Shown here: positions 44,199 to 53,475 of the stretch, piece after piece
Position numbering within the stretch: the first letter of the stretch is position 1
How the letters are laid out: the number at the start of each line of letters is the position of its first letter
Assembly (NCBI RefSeq): GCF_016127015.1
Contig: NZ_CP065972.1
Location: 1,240,001 to 1,304,000 of the forward strand
Direction: 5' to 3'
DNA length: 64,000 nt
Source: Corynebacterium tuberculostearicum
Lineage (GTDB): Bacteria; Actinomycetota; Actinomycetes; Mycobacteriales; Mycobacteriaceae
Notes under the pieces: generated by a model
What the model saw: only the letters and a program-made list of their open reading frames with translations
Told to the model about the DNA's origin: nothing
Databases searched by the model: none
Position numbers and translations under genes: made by a program

Positions 44199-47176
44199 TA
44201 CTTCTCCCCTCCCCGGATAGCCGCGGAGCGCTTACTCTTCCTCTTCGTCTTTGCTTCCGAAGGCGTCAGCAAGGCCAACGGATCGGTCGAAGGGTTGATC
44301 GGGTCTGGGTACGGATCGTCGACGTCTTCAAGCGAAATGCGTGGAGTCGTCGGCAGTGCGGAATCATCATCATGAACCCATGGCAAGAATTCACGCTCCG
44401 TTCCTGGGCGCAGGTAACCGCCCAATGCGTTAATCGCCATAGTCAACATACCCAGCACCGCTAGGTAGATGCCCAAGTCGAAGATGAGCGAGGTGGTCCA
44501 GTGTTGGCCAAAGGCTTCGGCATGGATTGCAGCCAGGAAGCCACCATTGCCAATGCCGTGGTGCAAGTAGCCTACAAAGCCGGCGATCAAGGCGGTGATA
44601 ATGCCGATACCGGTCAGGTTAATCGGAGTCATGCGGCCGAAAACAATTTCATCGGAGCCACGGGACAGATAGATAAGCCCGATTGCTGCACCCATGATCA
44701 GCGCCGCGGGGAAGCCACCGCCGGAGGCATTGTGCCCGCGGAAGAAAACGATGACGGACATAATGACCAACAGCGGGATAACAACGTGCACGCCCTTGCG
44801 CAATGGCACGGAGTTCAGCTGGGACTGGCCAAACGGCGCTGGGCGTGTACCCGACTTGAACGGGAACCGCGGCAACGTCGTAGTGATTGCTGCAATAACC
44901 ACTGCAGCCATGCCCAGTACGGAAAGCTCGCCCAAGGTATCGAGTGCACGGAATTCCACGATGATAGTAGCGACAACATTGTCGCCGCCGGTGATGTCCG
45001 GAGCATTGTCCAGGTACCACATGGCCAAATCGGAGCGCTCGTGTCGGCCCATGAGTCCCCACACGCCTAGGAACGCAGCCACACCGGCCAAGACCGCAAT
45101 GACGATGGAGCCGGTCTTGCGGGATTTGTTCTTCACCGGCTGGAAGGTTTCTGGCAGGTAGCGCAGCACCATCATCATGACGATGACGGACAGGGCCTCC
45201 ACCATAAACTGCGTCAGCGCCACGTCAGGTGCGCCAAGCAGGAACATCTGCAAGGTCACGCCCGAGCCGGCAATGCCAATCATGATGGCACCGGTCAAGC
45301 GGTTCTGGGTGCGCACCAGACCAAACATCGCTAGGGCGATGATGCCCAGTGGCAGCAAGTCCCATGGGTTATCCAGACCAGCCACCCGTGGCTGCAGTGC
45401 TACGCCGTCGACGCCATCGCGAATGAGGGTGGTAGCTGCCAGCACGATAATCAAAATGACAATCGGCAGCATATGACGGGATGGATTATGCGAATCGGAC
45501 ATCTTGCCCAGAACGCGCCCCAACTGGGAGCAACCCTTCATCAGTGAATACAGCAAATCATTGCCGCTGCGCGGCATGAACTCGTGAGCTTCAAAGCTTG
45601 CCCACATCTTCTTGCGGGCAAAGATACCGGCAATACCGACGATGAGGACCACTAGCGAGATAAGGAAAGGAACGTTGAACCCGTGCCAGAGGGCAAGGTG
45701 CGAATGATGCTCCAATCCCACGGCAGCCACTGCATCATCAATCGGGGCATCAAAGAGCCCGAGCACAAATACCAGCGGCAGGGACATAAAGCCCGGCAAA
45801 GCGGCGGGCAGCCAGAGCGACACGGGGGCTTCGTGGACATGTTCCATGTCGCGAGGTCCATCAAAGAATGCGCCGAAGACAATCTTTGCGGAGTAAGTAA
45901 AGGTGAAAAAGGCACCGATGCCAGCAACGATGAGCAGGATTACCTGGCCCGCGCTGCCAATCGGGGCGTCCTCAAACGCCGTGAGCATTCCCTCTTTGGA
46001 CACAAAGCCCAGAAGCGGTGGCACCGCAGCCATCGAGGCCGCACCAATTACTACGGAGCCAAATGTCCACGGCATCTTATTCCACAGTGGTCCTAGGCGG
46101 CGAATATCGCGCGACCCAGCCTCGTGGTCGATGACGCCAATGAGCATAAACAGCGAGGACTTAAACAGCGCGTGCGCCAGAGTGTGGACCAACGCTGCAG
46201 CGATAGCGAACGGGGTACCCACGCCAATCGTGGCAACAATCCAGCCCAGATGGGAGACGGTGGAATAGGCCGTAAGCTTTTTCAGATCCGTCTTCTGCAC
46301 TGCAAATACCGCGGACATCACCGCGGTGCCCATGCCTACGACGATGAGCAACCAATTCCACACCGCCACATCGTGGAAGATGGTGGAAAAACGAATAAGC
46401 AGGTACACACCGGCCTTGACCACCGCTGCTGCGTGAAGGAAGGCCGATACCGGGGTGGCGGCGGCCATAGCCTCTGGCAACCAGAAATGGAATGGGAACT
46501 GTGCCGCCTTAGTAAAGGCGGACGCCGCAATCAACACGGCTACGGCTGCCGTTATCCCTGGGCGTTCCGTCCATACAGGGGACGCCAAGATATCAGAAAC
46601 GGTAGTCGATCCGGTCACCGTCGCGGCAATACCCAAGCCGGTCAGCAGGGTCAATCCACCAATAAAGGTTAGGATCAGTGTGCGCTGCGAACCAGCCTCG
46701 CCGCCTGAACCGGAGCGAGCAATCAACATAAACGAAGCCAAGGAGACTAGCTCCCAGGCAAGGAACAAAACCACCACGTCATTGGCCAGAACCAGCAACA
46801 AGATGGACAGCGTGAACGCTGTCATCAAGGTATAAAAGCTGGTGTTGCCCTCATTCTTGGGCAAATAGGCCGCCGAATACGTGAAAACGACGGCGCCAAT
46901 GACCAGCGCCAACATAGCGAAGAAGATGCTCAACGCGTCCCCGCGGAGAGCAAAACTTACGTCGACGCCTGGTGCGATGAAATCACGCACCCAAGTGGCG
47001 TGGAAACTTAATTCCTCCCCGGCTGCAATGGCAGGAAATTCCTTGGCGATGAGGACCGCTGCAATAAGAAAAAGGCCAGCTAGTGGATAGCCTGCCTTTC
47101 GGTCAATAACCTTTACGGTTACCGGTGCCAAGATCACTGCCAGCGCCGCGAGGAGGACTGCATAAAGTAGCGTCAC
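44198..47176 (-). CDS. mrpA: Mrp/Mnh Na+/H+ antiporter subunits A and B, fused
   Basis: 992-aa membrane protein from a GTG at 47176. Residues 1-500 form the NuoL-like proton antiporter core (FTKAAQFPFHFWLPEAMAAATPVSAFLHAAAVVKAG). The C-terminal third holds the MrpA-specific helices and an MnhB-type domain (about 790-930, HVVIPLLVIMSVIVFFRGHNASGGGFPAALIMG), so subunit B is fused to A. This leaves six genes (A/B, C, D, E, F, G). Function: Na+(K+)/H+ exchange in pH and salt tolerance. The last ~60 residues are hydrophilic. Confidence 0.92.
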   Translation of the reverse strand: MTLLYAVLLAALAVILAPVTVKVIDRKAGYPLAGLFLIAAVLIAKEFPAIAAGEELSFHATWVRDFIAPGVDVSFALRGDALSIFFAMLALVIGAVVFTYSAAYLPKNEGNTSFYTLMTAFTLSILLLVLANDVVVLFLAWELVSLASFMLIARSGSGGEAGSQRTLILTFIGGLTLLTGLGIAATVTGSTTVSDILASPVWTERPGITAAVAVLIAASAFTKAAQFPFHFWLPEAMAAATPVSAFLHAAAVVKAGVYLLIRFSTIFHDVAVWNWLLIVVGMGTAVMSAVFAVQKTDLKKLTAYSTVSHLGWIVATIGVGTPFAIAAALVHTLAHALFKSSLFMLIGVIDHEAGSRDIRRLGPLWNKMPWTFGSVVIGAASMAAVPPLLGFVSKEGMLTAFEDAPIGSAGQVILLIVAGIGAFFTFTYSAKIVFGAFFDGPRDMEHVHEAPVSLWLPAALPGFMSLPLVFVLGLFDAPIDDAVAAVGLEHHSHLALWHGFNVPFLISLVVLIVGIAGIFARKKMWASFEAHEFMPRSGNDLLYSLMKGCSQLGRVLGKMSDSHNPSRHMLPIVILIIVLAATTLIRDGVDGVALQPRVAGLDNPWDLLPLGIIALAMFGLVRTQNRLTGAIMIGIAGSGVTLQMFLLGAPDVALTQFMVEALSVIVMMMVLRYLPETFQPVKNKSRKTGSIVIAVLAGVAAFLGVWGLMGRHERSDLAMWYLDNAPDITGGDNVVATIIVEFRALDTLGELSVLGMAAVVIAAITTTLPRFPFKSGTRPAPFGQSQLNSVPLRKGVHVVIPLLVIMSVIVFFRGHNASGGGFPAALIMGAAIGLIYLSRGSDEIVFGRMTPINLTGIGIITALIAGFVGYLHHGIGNGGFLAAIHAEAFGQHWTTSLIFDLGIYLAVLGMLTMAINALGGYLRPGTEREFLPWVHDDDSALPTTPRISLEDVDDPYPDPINPSTDPLALLTPSEAKTKRKSKRSAAIRGGEK

Positions 47177-47547
47177 GAAATACTTGCCTCACGAACCTTG
47201 GTCTAGGTTTAATGCGAATTTCGCATTAAATACAGCCCTTTCAGGCTACCATTCCCGCCAAGGTCAAACCACATTGCAGCATTCCCCTGCGCTACATAAA
47301 AGGCAAGCACAACCGCCACAATTACGCTCGCAGGCAGAGAGTTCACAGGCGTTCAGCAGGACTTATTCCCGCGCCAATTGCATAGGACTTTTTGCATAGT
47401 CTGCGAACCGACAGCGAGATGAGAGCGAAAAGAATTCGCGAGATTGTTGCACGCTATAACTTGCCCATGAAAACAAAGGACTCCCCCAGCACACCGTGGC
47501 GCCCGTACGTGACACCCGATATGCAGGGGGAGTTGCAAGGTTGGCTG
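47177..47547. promoter_or_regulatory. ftsY-mrpA intergenic region with palindrome
   Basis: 371 bases with no supported gene. At 47208-47230 lies a near-perfect palindrome, 11-bp arms TTTAATGCGAA / TTCGCATTAAA around one T, about 32 bases before mrpA. This is the prime candidate operator for the operon. GAGG lies 10 bases before the GTG. Nothing else stood out in 47231-47547; it should also hold the end of the ftsY transcript. Confidence 0.5.
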
Positions 47548-49485
47548 CTACTTCTCGCCCAACAGAGCGTCGACGAAGCCTTCAACTTCGAATGGCGCGA
47601 GATCATCGGCGCCTTCGCCCAAGCCCACAAGCTTGACTGGAACACCCAATTCTTCTTGTACCTGGAAGACGATACCGCCCTTAGCGGTGCCGTCCAGCTT
47701 GGTGAGAACTACACCGGTGATATCTACTACCTCGCGGAAGATTCGTGCCTGCGTAAGGCCATTCTGCCCCACCGTGGCATCCAATACCAGCAGGACCTCG
47801 TCCACATCAGTCTTCTTTTCTACCACGCGCTTGACCTTGCCTAACTGGTCCATCAAGTCCGTGGAGGTATGGAGCCGGCCTGCGGTGTCGACCAAGACCA
47901 CATCTACTTGCTGTTCCACGCCGGTTGCTACCGCATCGAAGGCTACCGATGCTGGGTCAGCGCCTTCCTTGCCGCGCACGGTATCGGCGCCAACTCGGCG
48001 GCCCCACGTCTCAAGCTGATCAGCGGCCGCAGCTCGGAAAGTATCGGCCGCGCCCAAAAGGACCTTATGGCCCATGGCTACTAGCACGCGAGCAAGCTTG
48101 CCGGTGGTTGTGGTCTTGCCGGTGCCATTGACACCGACGACCATTACGATTGCTGGCTTGCCCTCATTCGGCATGGCCTTAATGGAGCGATCCATCTCTG
48201 GGTGGCCTGCTTCAATCAGGCATTCGCGCAGCATGGCACGGGCTTCATCCTCGCTGGAAACGCCGCGCTCTGCAATCTTCTCGCGCAGGGAGTCAGTCAC
48301 CTTCATCGTGGACTTGGTGCCCAAATCCGCCATGATGAGCGTATCTTCGACTTCCTCCCAGGCTTCCTCATCCAAATCGCCTGCGGACAAAATTCCCATG
48401 AGCCCTTGGCCGATGGCATTTTGCGAGCGCGAAAGGCGCCCGCGCAAACGGCCAAGACGCCCACCGGCGGGTGCGATATCATCCTGCGGAGCTGGTGCTG
48501 GGGCAGGTTCGCCTGTTGGAACTTCGGTCTGTTCCTTGGCGGCTTCGGCTGCACCGGTTTGTGCCTCGGCAGCAGCTGCGGCTTCTTCGGCTTCCTCGCG
48601 GTCGTCCACCCGCTCCTCGATGTCTTCCGCATCATTGTCTTCAACAACCTCGTCGAAGACTGGGGACTCCTCTTCTACCTCGGCATTTTCCACGGAGACA
48701 ACGTCTTCCGGCTCTTTTGCCTTTTCGGCAGCTGCCGGCTCTTCCGGCTTGGGTGCAGCTTCTGGCTGTCCAGCCGCTTTCGGGGCACGGTCCGCGTGCG
48801 ATTCTTCGCTTTCCGACGCCCCAGCTGCCGCACCCGCTACGCCTGCCGCGCCAGCAGTCGTCGCCGCGGCCGCAGCGCCAGTTCCCTTGGACTGTGGTTT
48901 TTCTGTCTTATCAGCGGAAGATTCTGCCGCTTGCTTCTTCTCCTCCGCTGGCGCTTGGGCCTGGGCCTGCTTAGTAGGCTCTGCCGGCTTGTCGGTCTTC
49001 GCCGGCTTCCCCTGCTGAGGTGCCGGTTCGGTTTCTGGCTCCTCTGCCACAGACTTGTCTGCCATAGGCTTGTCGGCCACGGGCTTGTTTGCCGCGGCAT
49101 CAGTCGTGGGCTGAGCAGACTGTGGCTTAGCCTGTGCCTGCGGCTTTTCCTTAGACTGTGAGGTCTTGCCGCTGAGCTGCTCGTTGGCGATGTCTGTAGC
49201 ATTCGGCTCTGTCTTCGCTGCCTGCTGCGCTTGAGCTGACTTGTCCGCCTGAACCGGGGCTTTCTGCGCTTCCTTAGCGCCGCCAGCAGGAGCAAAGTTA
49301 AAGCCGGACTTGGCTTGATAGTTGCCGGACTTTTGCTCCTGGGTCAGCTGCTTCGGTTCTTCCTCAGCAGGCTTATCAAAGGACACCTTTTTGGCATCGC
49401 CGCGCTTTTTGCCGATTACTACGAAAAGAATAATCAGCACGATGACGACGATCGCAATGCCGATCCATAACCATAAAGAATTCAT
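47548..49485 (-). CDS. ftsY: SRP receptor FtsY
   Basis: GTPase that receives Ffh-ribosome complexes at the membrane. 645 aa. An N-terminal transmembrane helix (LWIGIAIVVIVLIILFVVIG) is followed by a ~300-residue low-complexity A domain rich in A, P, K, E and Q, and acidic toward its end. The NG domain starts at about 345: GVNGTGKTTTTGKLA, DTAGRLHTSTDL, LTKLDGTAKGG. The linker is unusually long. It is followed downstream by the mrp operon instead of amtB. Confidence 0.95.
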   Translation of the reverse strand: MNSLWLWIGIAIVVIVLIILFVVIGKKRGDAKKVSFDKPAEEEPKQLTQEQKSGNYQAKSGFNFAPAGGAKEAQKAPVQADKSAQAQQAAKTEPNATDIANEQLSGKTSQSKEKPQAQAKPQSAQPTTDAAANKPVADKPMADKSVAEEPETEPAPQQGKPAKTDKPAEPTKQAQAQAPAEEKKQAAESSADKTEKPQSKGTGAAAAATTAGAAGVAGAAAGASESEESHADRAPKAAGQPEAAPKPEEPAAAEKAKEPEDVVSVENAEVEEESPVFDEVVEDNDAEDIEERVDDREEAEEAAAAAEAQTGAAEAAKEQTEVPTGEPAPAPAPQDDIAPAGGRLGRLRGRLSRSQNAIGQGLMGILSAGDLDEEAWEEVEDTLIMADLGTKSTMKVTDSLREKIAERGVSSEDEARAMLRECLIEAGHPEMDRSIKAMPNEGKPAIVMVVGVNGTGKTTTTGKLARVLVAMGHKVLLGAADTFRAAAADQLETWGRRVGADTVRGKEGADPASVAFDAVATGVEQQVDVVLVDTAGRLHTSTDLMDQLGKVKRVVEKKTDVDEVLLVLDATVGQNGLTQARIFREVVDITGVVLTKLDGTAKGGIVFQVQEELGVPVKLVGLGEGADDLAPFEVEGFVDALLGEK

Positions 49486-49574
49486 GCCTCTATAGTGCCA
49501 GTCTTCTCAGCTCGCGGCACGCCAAACCCCCTCCTATAGCGGAAGGAATTCTGCGGGAAGTCGACGAGCCCAGG

Positions 49575-52500
49575 CTACTTCCCCGCCTCGTCACCACGGG
49601 GAGCATCTACGCCCAAGCGAGTGGCATCCTCGCTGGCTTGCTCCGTTCCAGGGGCGCTGCCTGCGGGATTCATGCGCTGCGAAATCACGCGAGTAACACC
49701 ATCGCCGCGCATGGTTACGCCATAAAGGACGTTGGCGACATCCATCGTCGGCTTTTGGTGCGTAATGACGATTAGCTGCGAGTCTTTCCGCAGCTCCTCA
49801 AAGAGGGCAATGAGGCGGCGCAGGTTGACGTCATCAAGCGCTGCCTCAACCTCGTCCATGACATAGAACGGGCTGGGGCGGGCGCGGAAGATGGCTACCA
49901 GCATCGCTAGCGCAGTAAGCGACTTCTCGCCACCAGATAGCAAGGACAGGCGCTTGACTTTCTTGCCCGGTGGGCGCGCTTCCACCTCGATGCCAGTGGT
50001 GAGCATGTCCTCCGGCTCTGTGAGGATAAGCCGCCCCTCGCCACCGGGGAAAAGGGTCTGGAAAACCTTAGGAAATTCTGCTTCGACGTCGTGCCACGCA
50101 TCGGTAAACAGTTGCAAAATCTGCGCGTCTACATCTTCGATAACGCCCGCCAGATCCTTGCGGGCTTGGATGACATCCTCCAACTGAGTAGAGAGGAAGG
50201 AATAGCGCTCCTCCAAAGCCTTGTATTCTTCCAGCGCGAGCGGATTGACCTTGCCTAGGGAATTGAGGTCTTTTTCTGCTTGCTTCAAGCGCGCGTTTTC
50301 CGCCCCGCGGTCGAAATCTTCGCCTGGAGTGTAGTCCTGCAAGAGATCTGAAATCGCAATGCCCAGCTGTTCCACAATCTTGGCTTCGGCTTCGTCCACA
50401 CGCACCTGCGCCTGGGAGCGAGCAATTTCCGAGTCATGGGCGCGGTTGGTCAGCCGGTCCAGCTGCTGCCGCGCGGCCGAGACGTGTTGCTTAACCTGCT
50501 GCAGCTGCGAGTTTAGGGAGGTGCGCTGTGCAAAGTAATCATCGCGCTCAGAGGTCGCGCGCTCGAGGAGCTGCGTAGCGCGGGCAGCCAAATCGCGGGA
50601 ATGCTTGGCTACCGCACCGGCCAATTCTCCCTGGGCCTTGCGCCGCGCCATTGCTTGCTCATGGCGGGCCTTGGCTTGGCGTTCATGCTGCGCTTGGCGA
50701 CGCAACGCCTCTCCCTTCCCCGCTACCTGTCCCACGTGGTCTTGGGCAGAGCGGGCTGCAACCTGCGCCTCCATTTCCATGGACTTGACCTGCTCTAATG
50801 CTGCGGAGGCCTCATCGCGCTCCACCGAAGAGGGTTCGTCGGGTTGTTCGTCCGCATCGACGCGGGCGAGCCTATCGCGGGCGTCGGCAAGCTGCGTGCG
50901 GGCCTCGGTCAGCTTAACCTCGATCTCGGTCGCGCGCGCCGCGGCCTTCTCGTGCTCATTCTTATTGGCCTCGTATTGCTTGAGCAGGCGCTGGTGATCG
51001 CGCTTCCACGCATCAACTTCAGTATCGTGCTCGCGCAAGGCGGCCTTTGCCGAGGCTGCAGTCACTCGGGCATCCTCCGCCGCGATCTTCGCGCCCTCAA
51101 GCGTGCCCGATAGTTCTTCCAGCTCCTGCGTGGCAGATTCCAACTGCTCCTCTGCCTCCGCGATGCGGGCGGAAACCTCGACGGTGGATGAGGCACCGGT
51201 GCCTACTTCTACCCAACCTTCACCCAGCACCACGCCGGATTCGGTGACCGCACGCAAGCGCGGGTCCTCGGCCACCAGCTTTCTCGCCTCCGCGACATCG
51301 GAGACGAGCACGACATCCGCAAGGAGGCGGTGCAGCGCGGCGGATACCTCTGGAACCACCGCAATGTGGTCGAGCAACCACGAGGTGCCTGCGGGCAAAG
51401 ACGCATCCACGCGCCAGGAAGAGGAAGGGGCGGCCACGGAGACGTCGATAAGCGCAGAGCGCGTGCCCTTTTCCAAGTCCGCAATCAGCTGGGCAGAAAT
51501 CTCGCCCGCCTGGGCCTCTGCAAAAGCACCCAACGCGGCAGCTACCGCGGTCTCGTACTTGGTGGTAATGAACTCGGCCAACGGTTGGAAATGCTCGCCG
51601 ACCTCAATCTTTTCCGGCGCAGTTTGAGCCAAGGTATCGATGCGGGAGCGCAACGTGTAGACGGCGCGCTCGCGCTCGCGCTGCTCATCGCGTAGCTGCT
51701 CCAAACGCTTATCGGCCGCACCCGATTCACTGGCCGCTCGCACATGGGCTTCCTCGAGCGGCTCACGCTCACCGGCCAAAGACTGCAACTTATCCGCTAC
51801 CTCATCGGCTTCCGCCTGGGCAGCTTGGGTGCGCTGCTTGGTAGAAGTCAAGGTCTCCTCTTGACGCGCCAGCTCCTCTTCTGTCGAAGTTACCTGGCCT
51901 GCCGCCTTTTCTTCTGCGGCGATGAGGCGGACGACGCCCTCACGCCTATCCGCAATAGCACGCAGCTGCGCCATGTGCTCGCGCTCAGCGGCCTCGAATG
52001 CCTCACGACGCTCTGCTACCTCCTCGCGGATGGCCTCCAAGCGCTCCGCAGCTTCCTCTGCCGCGGCGAGAAGCTCCGCATGCTCTTCGTCCGCGCGGGC
52101 AGCACGGGCCTCTAGGTCATCCGGATCCTGACCAGAATAGGCCACCTGGGCGCCGGCATTGGCCGCTCGTTCCTCCGCGATGCGCTGGGTGGCGGAAATG
52201 CGCTCGGAAAGCGTGGATAGGTCGAACCACAGCTTTTGGGCGGAATCCGCCTTGGGGTTAACCTCCTCCAGCTGGGCTTCCACTTCTAGCTGGGAACCCG
52301 TTGCCTCTTCTAGCTGCGCAGTAACTTCTTCTACTTGCTCGGCTAGGACCTCGGCCGCGCGCTCGGCCTCCTGAAACTTGCTGCGCAGGCGCACTACCCT
52401 ATCGCCGGCAAGCCGCAGGCGAGCGTCGCGCAAATCAGCCTGTACAGTGGCAGCGCGCTGCGCGGCCTCAGCCTGACGGGCCAAAGGCTTGAGCTGCTTG

Positions 52501-53096
52501 CCCAACTCATCAGTAAGGTCCTGCAGGCGATCCAAATTGGCCTGCATGCCGGTGAGCTTGCGCTGCGCTTTTTCCTTGCGGCGGCGGTGCTTGAGCACAC
52601 CCGCAGCCTCTTCGATATACGAGCGCCGATCCTCAGGCCGCGATTCTAGGATCTCAGAAAGCTTGCCTTGGCCGACGATAATGTGCATCTCGCGGCCGAT
52701 ACCGGAATCAGATAGCAGCTCCTGAATATCCATCAGGCGCGCTTTGGAGCCATTGATTTCGTATTCGCTGGCGCCATCGCGGAACATCCGGCGGGTGACC
52801 GACACTTCCGAGTATTCGATTGGCAGCGCACCGTCCGCATTATCAACGGTGAGGGTGACCTCGGCGCGCCCCAGCGCTTTGCGGTCACCAGCGCCGGCAA
52901 AGATGACGTCCTGCATCTTTCCACCGCGCAGCGTCTTGGCGCTTCCCTCACCCATAACCCAGGCCAGGGCGTCGACCACATTGGACTTGCCGGAGCCATT
53001 CGGTCCGACGACGGCGCAAATTCCTGGCTCGAATTTCAGAGACGTCGCCGACGCGAATGATTTGAAGCCTTTCAGCGTCAGCGATTTCAGGTGCAT
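49575..53096 (-). CDS. smc: chromosome segregation ATPase SMC
   Basis: 1,173 aa. ABC-type head with Walker A GPNGSGKSNVVDA (about 32) and GQGKLSEIL at the N-terminal end. Two long coiled-coil arms rich in A, E, Q and R flank a hinge at about 500-650 (PLAEFITTKYETAVAAALGAF...). The C-terminal head has LSGGEKSLTALAML and YVMDEVEAALDDVN (Walker B). Condenses and segregates chromosomes with ScpA/B. Upstream of ftsY, the conserved order. Confidence 0.96.
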   Translation of the reverse strand: MHLKSLTLKGFKSFASATSLKFEPGICAVVGPNGSGKSNVVDALAWVMGEGSAKTLRGGKMQDVIFAGAGDRKALGRAEVTLTVDNADGALPIEYSEVSVTRRMFRDGASEYEINGSKARLMDIQELLSDSGIGREMHIIVGQGKLSEILESRPEDRRSYIEEAAGVLKHRRRKEKAQRKLTGMQANLDRLQDLTDELGKQLKPLARQAEAAQRAATVQADLRDARLRLAGDRVVRLRSKFQEAERAAEVLAEQVEEVTAQLEEATGSQLEVEAQLEEVNPKADSAQKLWFDLSTLSERISATQRIAEERAANAGAQVAYSGQDPDDLEARAARADEEHAELLAAAEEAAERLEAIREEVAERREAFEAAEREHMAQLRAIADRREGVVRLIAAEEKAAGQVTSTEEELARQEETLTSTKQRTQAAQAEADEVADKLQSLAGEREPLEEAHVRAASESGAADKRLEQLRDEQRERERAVYTLRSRIDTLAQTAPEKIEVGEHFQPLAEFITTKYETAVAAALGAFAEAQAGEISAQLIADLEKGTRSALIDVSVAAPSSSWRVDASLPAGTSWLLDHIAVVPEVSAALHRLLADVVLVSDVAEARKLVAEDPRLRAVTESGVVLGEGWVEVGTGASSTVEVSARIAEAEEQLESATQELEELSGTLEGAKIAAEDARVTAASAKAALREHDTEVDAWKRDHQRLLKQYEANKNEHEKAAARATEIEVKLTEARTQLADARDRLARVDADEQPDEPSSVERDEASAALEQVKSMEMEAQVAARSAQDHVGQVAGKGEALRRQAQHERQAKARHEQAMARRKAQGELAGAVAKHSRDLAARATQLLERATSERDDYFAQRTSLNSQLQQVKQHVSAARQQLDRLTNRAHDSEIARSQAQVRVDEAEAKIVEQLGIAISDLLQDYTPGEDFDRGAENARLKQAEKDLNSLGKVNPLALEEYKALEERYSFLSTQLEDVIQARKDLAGVIEDVDAQILQLFTDAWHDVEAEFPKVFQTLFPGGEGRLILTEPEDMLTTGIEVEARPPGKKVKRLSLLSGGEKSLTALAMLVAIFRARPSPFYVMDEVEAALDDVNLRRLIALFEELRKDSQLIVITHQKPTMDVANVLYGVTMRGDGVTRVISQRMNPAGSAPGTEQASEDATRLGVDAPRGDEAGK

Positions 53097-53174
53097 TTGG
53101 GTAAGTTTAGCAAGCCTTGAACCCAGCCGCCCAGCCGAGCCTCGAGATTCGGTCGGGCGGGCTTGTGCTGCGAG

Positions 53175-53459
53175 TTAGCGTTCGATGAAGCCAGATTCGC
53201 CCTTAGGGGCAGCCCATTGTTCGACGACCAGATCCACCGTTCCCGGGCGGCGGGTCGTACTCGGCTGCTCATTGAGGAGTCCCAGCAATTCCTCGCATTT
53301 CTCCCGCGGACCTTCAGCTACCACCTGCACCCGGCCATCGGCCAGATTAGTGGCATGCCCGTTCAAGCCGAGCTCAAGGGCACGGGAGCGCGTCCACCAC
53401 CGAAAGCCCACGCCTTGAACGTGCCCATGGACAAAAGCGGTCATTCTTTCCAGTGCCAT
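53175..53459 (-). CDS. acyP: acylphosphatase
   Basis: 94-aa enzyme hydrolysing acyl phosphates. VHGHVQGVGFRWWTR holds the catalytic Arg (VGFR) and GHATNLADGRVQVVAEG the catalytic Asn. Between the AGCS symporter and smc, as in many corynebacteria. Confidence 0.95.
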   Translation of the reverse strand: MALERMTAFVHGHVQGVGFRWWTRSRALELGLNGHATNLADGRVQVVAEGPREKCEELLGLLNEQPSTTRRPGTVDLVVEQWAAPKGESGFIER

Positions 53460-53475
53460 GCGGCCTCCCTAATGT

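Noticed and set aside
47392..47844. Plus-strand open frame of 150 codons
   Set aside because: Its second half runs antisense to the conserved C-terminal part of FtsY, and it shows no family features or ribosome-binding site.
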